Assembly (NCBI GenBank): GCA_046262315.1
Contig: JBHEMZ010000107.1
Span: 1 to 29,364 of the forward strand
Length of the DNA stretch: 29,364 nt
Origin: JACVRM01 sp046262315
Lineage (GTDB): Bacteria > Actinomycetota > Thermoleophilia > Gaiellales > Gaiellaceae
Direction: 5' to 3'
Shown here piece after piece: positions 21,010 through 29,364 of the stretch (positions within the stretch are counted from its first letter, which is position 1; each line of letters opens with the position of its first letter). Both the position numbers and the translations under genes were made by a program. The notes beneath the pieces are model-generated. The model was not told where the DNA came from, searched no databases, and worked only from the letters and a program-made list of their open reading frames with translations.

Positions 21010-22449
21010 TTGGTCGGAGAGCTGATCGCGGGCCGCTACGAGCTCGAGGAGCGCGTCGGCTCGGGCGGCATGGCCAGCGTCTACCGCGCCCACGACCGCC
21101 TGCTGGAGCGGCGCGTGGCGGTCAAGATCCTGCACGAGCACTTCGCGCGTGACCACGAGTCGGTCGAGCGCTTCCAGCGCGAGGCCCGCTCGGTGGCGCA
21201 GCTCGCCCATCCGAACATCGTCACGGTGATCGACCGCGGCGAGGAGAATGGCCGTCCCTACATCGTTTTCGAGTACGTCGAGGGCGAGAACCTGAAGCAA
21301 CTCATCGGGCGGCGTGGGCCCCTCCCGGTCGGCACGGTGCTCGATCTGGCGATCCAGGTTGCGCGTGCGCTCGAGTCGGCCCACGAGCGCGGCGTCGTGC
21401 ACCGCGACGTGAAGCCGCAGAACGTGCTCCTGACCGACGAGGGGCGCGCCAAGGTGACCGACTTCGGCATCGCGCGTGCGCGCGACACCCAGGGCATGAC
21501 GCTCACCGGCACTGTGCTCGGCACGAGCGACTACATCCCCCCGGAGCAGGCACGCGGCGAGTCCGCAGGCGAGCTCGGGGACGTCTACTCACTGGGCGCG
21601 ATGCTCTTCGAGCTGCTCACCGGCGACGTCCCCTACGAGGGCGAGAATCCCGTCGCCGTCGCGATGCGACACGTCAACGATCCCGTGCCGAGCGCACGCG
21701 AGCGCCGGCCGGAGGTGCCGCCGCGCCTCGATGCGCTCGTCGGCAGGGCGCTGGCGAAGAGCCCTCAGGACCGCTTCGCGTCCATGCGCGAGGTGATCGC
21801 CGAGCTGGAAGCCTGCCGCGCGGACGGAGCCGCCCCTGACAGCGACTCGCAGGCCACCTTCGTCTTTCCCCCGGCACCGGCGCAGTCCCGTCGCCGCGGC
21901 CGCCGTGCGGCGAGGGCTCTGCTCGGCTCGCTCGTAGCCGTCGCCCTCGTGGCGGCGGCCGCGGTGGGCGCGTACGTGTTTGCCCGCAGCGTGAGCGGTG
22001 GGGACGATCGCGGTGACCCCCCTAGGGGAGGCGCGGCCGTGCGCCTCATCGGGGTGGACGCCTACGATCCCGAGGGGGACGAGACCGAGCACGGCGACGA
22101 CGCAGCGCTCGCCGCCGACGGCGACCGGGCCACATTCTGGCGCACCGAGGAGTACCGATCGGGCCTCCAGGGCGTCGAGAAGTCCGGCGTCGGCGTGGTG
22201 CTCGACGCAGGCCGTGCCGCGAAGCTCTCACGCATGACGGTCGTGACCGACACCCCGGGCTTCACCGCAGAGATCCGCGCGGGCCGCTCGCCCACCGGAC
22301 CGTTCGAGACCGTGTCGGATGGACGACAGACCGGCCAGACGACGAGGTACGAGCTCCGCGGAGGAGCAGCGCGCTACTACCTCGTCTGGATCACCCACCT
22401 GGGGCCGAACTCGACCGTCCACGTGAACGAGCTGAGAGCGAGCGGCTAG
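21010..22449 (+). CDS. Membrane Ser/Thr protein kinase with discoidin-like extracellular domain
   Basis: A 479-residue bacterial eukaryotic-type kinase. The kinase domain (about 8-270) has the glycine loop VGSGGMASVY, Lys39 in VAVKIL, the catalytic loop HRDVKPQN (131-138), DFG (151-153), a GT-rich activation loop and PPEQARG in place of the common SPEQA. All catalytic residues are present. One TM helix follows at about 302-325. The outer domain (about 345-479) reads VDAYDPEGDETEHGDDAAL, DRATFWRTEEYRS, GVGVVLDAGRAAKLSRMTV and ARYYLVWITHLGP, like the F5/8 (discoidin-like) domains of actinobacterial kinases and of mycobacterial MviN. A sugar or peptidoglycan ligand is plausible but unproven. The start is TTG at 21010, as no ATG or GTG fits; the initiation site is odd. 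Confidence 0.9.
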   Translation: MVGELIAGRYELEERVGSGGMASVYRAHDRLLERRVAVKILHEHFARDHESVERFQREARSVAQLAHPNIVTVIDRGEENGRPYIVFEYVEGENLKQLIGRRGPLPVGTVLDLAIQVARALESAHERGVVHRDVKPQNVLLTDEGRAKVTDFGIARARDTQGMTLTGTVLGTSDYIPPEQARGESAGELGDVYSLGAMLFELLTGDVPYEGENPVAVAMRHVNDPVPSARERRPEVPPRLDALVGRALAKSPQDRFASMREVIAELEACRADGAAPDSDSQATFVFPPAPAQSRRRGRRAARALLGSLVAVALVAAAAVGAYVFARSVSGGDDRGDPPRGGAAVRLIGVDAYDPEGDETEHGDDAALAADGDRATFWRTEEYRSGLQGVEKSGVGVVLDAGRAAKLSRMTVVTDTPGFTAEIRAGRSPTGPFETVSDGRQTGQTTRYELRGGAARYYLVWITHLGPNSTVHVNELRASG

Positions 22450-22450
22450 C

Positions 22451-22480
22451 GGTCGGCGTACTCCAGGTCGCGCGCCGACC
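22451..22480. terminator. Hairpin between converging kinase and ddl genes
   Basis: GGTCGGCG (22451-22458) and CGCCGACC (22473-22480) form a perfect 8-bp stem with a 14-nt loop, right after the kinase stop. A second small hairpin CCAGT/ACTGG starts at 22498. No T-run; a two-way terminator or transcript-end protector is possible. Confidence 0.4.
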
Positions 22481-22501
22481 TTGGAATCGGCGGAAAACCA
22501 G

Positions 22502-23562
22502 TCAGAACTGGAGCGTGGCGCGCCGGCGGTGGCGGTCGAGCGCCAGCTCGATCAGGCGGTCGAGCAGCTCCGGGTACGAGATGCCGGAAGCCTCGAAGAG
22601 CTTCGCATAGACGCTCGTGGCCGTGAAGCCCGGGATCGTGTTGAGCTCGTTGATCAGCACCTCGCCGTCGGAGCGCACGAAGCAGTCCACCCGCGCCATG
22701 CCCTCACAGTCGGTGGCCACGAACGCCTGGACCGAGAGGTCCTGGACGCGCTCGACGGCTTCCGGCGAGACGCGCGGCGGGATGACGAGCTCCATCCCGC
22801 CCTCGTCGTACTTCGCGGAGTAGTCGTACCACTCCGCGTGCGCGACGATCTCTCCCGGGATGGACGCAACGGGGCGCTCGTTGCCGAGCACGCCGCACTC
22901 GACTTCGACGCCCTCGACGAACTCCTCGACGAGCACCTTCTCGTCGTGGCGGAACGCCAGCTCGACCCCCGCCTCCAGCTCGTCGCCGTCGTGCGCCATG
23001 GTGATCCCTACAGAGGAGCCGAGCCGCGCCGGCTTGACGAACACCGGGAAGCCGTACGGGTTCTCCACGGAGTCCCCGGGCCGCAGCGTGATGTTGCGCG
23101 TGACCGGGATGCCTTGGTCCCGCAGCACTGCCTTCATCAGGTCCTTGTCCATGCAAAGCGCCGACGCGGTCACCCCGGCGCCCACGTACGGCACGCCGGC
23201 CAGCTCGAGCAAACCCTGCACGGTGCCGTCCTCTCCGAAGGGGCCGTGCAGCACCGGAAAGACGACGTCCACCTCGCCGAGCACCGCCGGACCCCCGCGT
23301 CTCGTGGGAACGGGCAGCGTCTCGGCCGCGGCCCCCGGACCACCTGGCTCTGAGCCACTAGGCACCGACGGGGCGGAACCGTTCGTCAGCTCATGCAGCG
23401 GGCGCGCCTCGAGCGCCCAGCGGCCGTCGCGGCCGATCTCGATCGCGACCGGCTCGTAACGCGCGGGATCGAGCGCCTCGACCACCGAACGCGCCGAGGC
23501 GAGCGCGACCTCGTGCTCGCTCGAGCGGCCGCCCGTGAGGACGGCGACGCGCACCCTGCCGC

Positions 23563-23566
<4 letters not shown>
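22502..23566 (-). CDS. ddl: D-alanine–D-alanine ligase
   Basis: A 354-residue ATP-grasp ligase that joins two D-alanines for peptidoglycan. Marks are VAVLTGGRSSEHEVALASA at the N-terminus, FPVLHGPFGEDGTVQGLLE, the ATP-grasp segment FPVFVKPARLGSSVGIT, RVDCFVRSDGEVLINELN and TIPGFTATS. The last segment holds the Mg-binding Glu/Asn pair and the substrate serine/threonine region. Residues about 60-95 form a Pro/Gly/Ser-rich insertion between the first strands. The GTG at 23566 overlaps the PASTA kinase stop as GTGA, so the gene ends the operon of the kinase cluster. An alternative in-frame GTG lies at 23554. Longer open frames that run into the kinase gene are shadows. Confidence 0.94.
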
Positions 23567-25515
<1,949 letters not shown>

Positions 25516-25531
25516 GTGTCAGGGATCGAGA

Positions 25532-27010
25532 CTACGGATTCGACGTCTCCGGCAGGAGTGCCTGCATGACCGCTCTCGCGATCGGGGCGGCAGTTTCGCC
25601 GCCTGTGCTGTTCACGTTCTCCACGACCACCGCGATCGCGACCCGTGGCGCGTCGCTCGGCGCGAAGGCGATGAACCACACGTTGTTGCGTCCGCTCACG
25701 CCCGTCTCGGCGGTCCCCGTCTTGCCCGCGACCGTGATGCCCGGCAGCTGGGCGGCCGTGCCCGTGCCCCCGCCGACGACCGCCTCCATCATCGTCCGTA
25801 CTCCCGCCGCCGTCTCCGCGTCGACCGCGCGGCCGAGCTCCTTCGGCTTGCGCCGTGACAGGACGCTGCCGTCGGGCGCAACCACGCGCAACACGACGCT
25901 CGGCCGCATGACGACCCCGCCGTTGGCGATCCCCGCCGCCACCATCGCCATCTGCAACGGGCTGACGACGAGGCTCTCCTGCCCGAACGCCAGCCGGCCC
26001 GGGTCGACCTGTGACGCCTCCTTGGGGAAGAACAGCTTGCCGTTGCGGTAGAGCCCGCTCGGGCGCCGCTCCTCCGAGGGGGTCTCGAGCGGCGGGTCGG
26101 AGTAGAACCCGAAGCGTTCAGCCTGCTCCACGATCGGCAGTGCGGTCATGCGGATGCCGATGTTGCAGAACACCGAGTTGATCGAGTTCTCCATGGCCTG
26201 GAGCAGGGTCACCCGGCCGAAGGGCGAGCTCGTGTCGTAGTTGTTGACCCGGTCGCCGTATTCCACGCAGTAGCCCGGGTCGTTGAACGTCGAGTCGAGC
26301 TGGAAGCGACCGGACTGGAGCGCGGCCGAGGCCGTCACGACCTTGAAGATCGAGCCGGGCGCGTAGAGGCCGGCGGTGGCGCGGTTGAGCAGCGGCGCGC
26401 CGCCCGGGCACGGCGTGCCTCGCCGGGCGATCGCGCCGAAGTTCCCCTCGACGAGGTTCGGGTTGTACGTCGGCGTCGACGCCATCACGAACACCCGGCC
26501 CGTCGCCGGGTCGAGGGCCACCACGGAGCCGCAGTTCGAGCCGAGCTGTTCGTAGGCGACCCGCTGAGCGCCCGGCCGCAGCGATAGCACGAGATCGTTG
26601 CCCTCGATCGTGCCTCCTCGAAGCTTGTCGAGCGTCGTGTCCACCACGGTGCCGAGATTCGTGTTCGCGCCCGTGAGGTAGGCGTTCTCCGACTGCTCGA
26701 TACCGGCGCGCGAGCGCACCTGGGTCGAGTAGCCGACCACGTGCGCGAAAAGCCCGCGCAGCGGGTAGCGGCGGAAGTAGAGCGTCTGTCCCTTGACGCG
26801 GCGGCGCACGTTCCGCGCAACCACGGTGCGGCCGTCCGACGCGAGAATCCGGCCCCGCTTGACCGAGAACTGCGCCACGCGCTGGATGGCGTTGTCCTGG
26901 CGCGCAGCGAGCCCGGTTGCCGCCCAGGCCTGCCAGTACGTCGTCGCCACGATCAGCGCCGTGAGCAGCACGATCCCCACCACGGCCAGCCGCGATATCT
27001 GCTGGTTCAC
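25532..27010 (-). CDS. pbpA: Penicillin-binding protein 2-type transpeptidase (PbpA-like)
   Basis: A 492-residue class B penicillin-binding protein that cross-links peptidoglycan outside the membrane. One TM helix lies at about 8-27. The dimerisation/pedestal domain spans 40-150. The transpeptidase motifs are SxxK at S220-K223 (APGSIFKVV), SxN at 275-277 (MENSINSVF) and KTG at 430-432 (VAGKTGTAE). All are intact. The GTG at 27010 overlaps the RodA stop as GTGA and has AGAGGAAG just upstream, which settles the start; the frame is open further but overlaps rodA. In actinobacteria the gene at this place is PbpA, which works with RodA and is regulated by PknB. Confidence 0.95.
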   Translation of the reverse strand: MNQQISRLAVVGIVLLTALIVATTYWQAWAATGLAARQDNAIQRVAQFSVKRGRILASDGRTVVARNVRRRVKGQTLYFRRYPLRGLFAHVVGYSTQVRSRAGIEQSENAYLTGANTNLGTVVDTTLDKLRGGTIEGNDLVLSLRPGAQRVAYEQLGSNCGSVVALDPATGRVFVMASTPTYNPNLVEGNFGAIARRGTPCPGGAPLLNRATAGLYAPGSIFKVVTASAALQSGRFQLDSTFNDPGYCVEYGDRVNNYDTSSPFGRVTLLQAMENSINSVFCNIGIRMTALPIVEQAERFGFYSDPPLETPSEERRPSGLYRNGKLFFPKEASQVDPGRLAFGQESLVVSPLQMAMVAAGIANGGVVMRPSVVLRVVAPDGSVLSRRKPKELGRAVDAETAAGVRTMMEAVVGGGTGTAAQLPGITVAGKTGTAETGVSGRNNVWFIAFAPSDAPRVAIAVVVENVNSTGGETAAPIARAVMQALLPETSNP

Positions 27011-28272
27011 GCTCTTCCTCTCGCATTCGCGCGGTTCGACACGAGCAGCAACCCCGCGAGCAGGACGAAGTTGGCCAGCAAACTCGAGCCGCCGTAAGAG
27101 ACGAACGGCATCGTGATCCCGGTCAGCGGAATCAGCCGCAGGGTGCCGCCCACGATGATGAACGTCTGGAGCGCGAAGCCGAACGTCAGCCCGGCTGCGA
27201 GCAGCTTCGAGAAGCCGTCGTCGGCGACCATGGCGGTCCGCATGCCGCGCAGCACGAAAAGCATGTAGACGAGCAGCAGCGCGGCCGAGCCGATCAGCCC
27301 GAGCTCCTGCGCCAGCGCCGCATAGATGAAGTCGGTGTTGGCGTACGGGATCAGGTTGTCGCCGCCCGTGGTCGTGAAGGTCCCCTTGCCGAGACCCGTT
27401 CCGCCGAAGGAGCCGTTGCCGATCGAGTAGAGCGCCTGCACCGTCTGGTAGCCCGTGTCGTTCACGTCCTGCCACGGATCGAGCCAGGTCGTCACCCGCT
27501 GCTCTACGCGCCCGACGAACTGGTAGACGACAACCGAGCCCGCCACGAAGAGGCCGAGACCGATGCCGGCGAAAAGCACCTTCCCGGTCGCCACGTACAG
27601 CATCGCCAGGAAGATCCCGTAGTAGAGGAGCGCCGAGCCGAGGTCGTTCGTCTGGATGAGGACGAGCATCGCGCCGCCCCAGATGACGAGCAGCGGGCCG
27701 AAGTCCTTGGGCCGGCCCTGCGCCAGTACTTCGCGCTTCTCGCGCAGGTAGCCGGCGAGGAAGACGATCAGCATGATCTTCGCCAGCTCACCCGGCTGGA
27801 ACTGGAACGAGCCGACGCGCACCCACAGGCGGGCGCCGTTCACCTCCGCGCCGATAACCGGGAGGGCGGGCAGCATGAGCAGGACGAGCGCGCCCAGCCC
27901 GAAGAGGTACTTGTACGACTCCAGCCGGCGGAAATCGCGCCTCAGGACAAACAGGGTGCCGGCGAAGAACGCAACGCCGATCACCACCCAGAGCCCTTGG
28001 CGAAAGGCGTCGTCGGAGTCGAGCCGGTAGATCTCCGTCAGTCCGATCGCGGTCAGCAGGCCGGCCATCGGCAGGAGGTAGGGATCGGCCCAGGGGACGG
28101 TGGCGCGCGTGACGAGGTGGGCGACGAGGTAGAGCGTGAAGAAGAAGCCCGCGGCCGACAGCGACACGGTCGAGACCTGCTCCTGGAGCGCGATGTAGAC
28201 GCTCGCGAAGCCGACGCTCATCAGCGCGCCGACGACGACCAGGTTGACGAGCTCGCGGTTGCGGGCGTTCAC
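27007..28272 (-). CDS. rodA: FtsW/RodA/SpoVE peptidoglycan glycosyltransferase (RodA-like)
   Basis: A 421-residue polytopic SEDS protein that polymerises lipid II into glycan strands, paired with the PBP2-type enzyme. Several TM helices are evident. Family marks are GARLWVRVGSFQFQPGELAKI, TNDLGSALLYYGIFLAM, VTTWLDPWQDVNDTGYQ, NTDFIYAALAQELGLIG and PLTGITMPFVSYGGSSLLAN. The last two are the SEDS signature. Gene order next to pbpA and pknB argues for RodA over FtsW. The GTG at 28272 lies 11 nt after the PP2C stop. The gene overlaps pbpA by 4 nt. Confidence 0.93.
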   Translation of the reverse strand: MNARNRELVNLVVVGALMSVGFASVYIALQEQVSTVSLSAAGFFFTLYLVAHLVTRATVPWADPYLLPMAGLLTAIGLTEIYRLDSDDAFRQGLWVVIGVAFFAGTLFVLRRDFRRLESYKYLFGLGALVLLMLPALPVIGAEVNGARLWVRVGSFQFQPGELAKIMLIVFLAGYLREKREVLAQGRPKDFGPLLVIWGGAMLVLIQTNDLGSALLYYGIFLAMLYVATGKVLFAGIGLGLFVAGSVVVYQFVGRVEQRVTTWLDPWQDVNDTGYQTVQALYSIGNGSFGGTGLGKGTFTTTGGDNLIPYANTDFIYAALAQELGLIGSAALLLVYMLFVLRGMRTAMVADDGFSKLLAAGLTFGFALQTFIIVGGTLRLIPLTGITMPFVSYGGSSLLANFVLLAGLLLVSNRANARGRA

Positions 28273-28283
28273 GGCGCGTCCCG

Positions 28284-29243
28284 CTAGAAGACGTCGGAGA
28301 GCAGGAGGACGAGGAGGACAAGCACGGCGGCGAGCCCGAAGGCGAACGCGAAGGCCAGTGAGCGCAGGCTACGACCGGCCGACTCGCCCTCCCTTTCGGC
28401 CTCGGCAGAGGTCGACGTTCCAAGCGGGGCCGGTCCGTCGAGGCCCGAGAGCGTGTCCTCGTCGTCCTGCTCCGCGAGGTTCTGCTCGGCGGTCGGGGTG
28501 TCGAGCACCTGTGTCTCCTCGGTGGGGTCGTCCTCCCCGAGCGCGAAACAGACGACGGTGATGTTGTCCTCGCCCCCGACCCGGTTGGCCGTGGCGACAA
28601 GCGCTCGCGCGGCACCGTCGAGATCGTCCCCGTGCTCAACGAGGACGGCGGCGATCCGCTCGTCGTCGACCATCGTCGTCAAGCCATCGGAGCAGATCAT
28701 GTAGACGTCGCCGGTATGGCCCTCGACGCTGAAGACGTCCACGTCGATGTCGGGATCGGTGCCGAGGACGCGCGTGATCACGGAGCGTTGCGGGTGGTGG
28801 TCGGCCTCCTCGGGGGACAGCTTGCCGCTGCGTACGAGCTCGGCCACAAGCGAGTGGTCGTCGGTGAGCTGCTCGATCACACCGGCGCGCAGGCGGTAGG
28901 CGCGCGAGTCACCGACATGGCCGATCGTGACGCGATCTTCGTCCACGAGCGCGACCGTCATCGTCGTGCCCATCCCGGACGCGGCGGCGTCCCCGCTAGC
29001 GCGGTCGAAGACCCGGCGGTTGGCCTCCTCGATCAGCGCGACGACACGCTGCTCGGGACCTGCGCCGTCGGTCTCGTCGTCCTCGAGCACGGCGGCCGCG
29101 AGGCGCGAGGCCAGCTCCCCGGCCTGCGCCCCGCCCATGCCGTCGGCTACGCCGAACAGCGGAGGGCGCACGACGAAGCGATCCTCGTTGCGGCGCCGCT
29201 TTCGGCCCGCGTGGGTTGCGGATGCGTGAGCGCTGATCCTCAC
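28284..29243 (-). CDS. pstP: PP2C-type Ser/Thr phosphatase (PstP-like)
   Basis: A 319-residue PPM/PP2C phosphatase that reverses PknB phosphorylation. The metal-binding residues are visible: RNED (18-21), GVADGMGG (31-38; Asp34), GHVGDSRAY (109-116), CSDGLT (184-189) and GGEDNITV (223-230). After the catalytic domain (to about 238) comes an acidic low-complexity linker and one C-terminal TM helix (about 293-316), with almost nothing outside the membrane. Mycobacterial PstP has a short extracellular tail after its helix, so this version is tail-less. GTG 29243 overlaps the stop of the upstream gene as GTGA. Confidence 0.95.
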   Translation of the reverse strand: MRISAHASATHAGRKRRRNEDRFVVRPPLFGVADGMGGAQAGELASRLAAAVLEDDETDGAGPEQRVVALIEEANRRVFDRASGDAAASGMGTTMTVALVDEDRVTIGHVGDSRAYRLRAGVIEQLTDDHSLVAELVRSGKLSPEEADHHPQRSVITRVLGTDPDIDVDVFSVEGHTGDVYMICSDGLTTMVDDERIAAVLVEHGDDLDGAARALVATANRVGGEDNITVVCFALGEDDPTEETQVLDTPTAEQNLAEQDDEDTLSGLDGPAPLGTSTSAEAEREGESAGRSLRSLAFAFAFGLAAVLVLLVLLLSDVF

Positions 29244-29364
29244 GGCTCGTACCGGAGCTCCGTCCCGCCGATGCGCACGACATCATTGGCACCTTTGACG
29301 TGGTGCGAAGCGATGAGCTGCGCCGCGTCCCGAAAACGCCGGAAGAATTCATCCGCATGCTCAG
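29240..29364 (-). CDS. Probable FHA-domain protein, C-terminal end only
   Basis: Partial gene; its 5' part lies beyond the window edge. The last 41 codons read in one frame to a TGA that overlaps the phosphatase start: HADEFFRRFRDAAQLIASHH, then VKGANDVVRIGGTELRYEP. The closing ...VVRIGGTELRYEP matches the last strands of FHA domains (phosphothreonine readers), which normally precede the PP2C gene in this actinobacterial cluster. Identification rests on that short match plus gene order. The middle RRFRDAAQLIASHH is not typical FHA, so the call is tentative. Confidence 0.5.
   Translation of the reverse strand, partial: EHADEFFRRFRDAAQLIASHHVKGANDVVRIGGTELRYEP

Overview
This window looks like a chromosomal segment of a high-GC actinobacterium. 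By eye it is roughly 70% G+C. The class Thermoleophilia (Gaiellales/Solirubrobacterales-like) is my best guess. The reasons are an FHA–PP2C–RodA–PBP–PASTA-kinase cluster, a SufS/SufU pair with a Rieske protein, an F420/deazaflavin-type oxidoreductase, very tight gene packing with ATGA/GTGA overlaps, and many predicted leaderless genes. The class assignment is an inference; no rRNA or tRNA gene is present.

Layout. 36–4127 (minus): YceH-like protein, VOC protein, CbxX-type AAA+ ATPase, YjbR/MmcQ protein and a DHA2-type MFS exporter broken by one missing base. 4128–5488: gene-poor stretch with three related palindromes, a small HTH-like ORF between two of them, and an MFS remnant. 5489–8672 (minus): ABC-F protein EttA and a HerA/DUF853 ATPase. 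8905–12113 (plus): receiver-only response regulator, lipoprotein, SufS, SufU and a Rieske ferredoxin. 12110–13251: divergent deazaflavin-dependent oxidoreductase and SAM methyltransferase. 13255–13723: a promoter, a structured leader or small RNA carrying a 14-codon ORF, an intrinsic terminator and a 49-residue acidic protein. 13728–17442 (minus): dcd, an NDUFA9-like epimerase and an MMPL transporter (also one base short). 17443–19056: repeat-rich spacer, a secreted protein (one base short) and PdxH. 19403–22449 (plus): 4-aminobutyrate-type aminotransferase and a membrane Ser/Thr kinase with a discoidin-like outer domain. 22502–29364 (minus): FHA protein (partial), PP2C phosphatase, RodA/FtsW, PBP, PASTA kinase and Ddl. 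The last group is one operon joined by 4-nt overlaps and short gaps, linking phospho-signalling to peptidoglycan synthesis.

Non-coding signals worth most attention. (1) 13286–13511: a promoter, a near-perfect extended Shine–Dalgarno, a 14-codon ORF whose 3' end pairs with a segment 105 nt downstream around three internal stems, then a strong terminator. (2) A ~150-bp repeat in two copies (11147–11296, 17458–17606) in which one hairpin shows two compensatory base-pair changes. (3) Three related palindromes in 4437–5075. (4) Eight genes with a TANNNT box exactly 6 nt before the start codon, implying leaderless mRNAs.

Caution on sequence quality. Three genes, plus one gene remnant, are each restored by adding a single base at or next to a short G/C run. 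This fits indel errors in the assembly at least as well as true pseudogenes.
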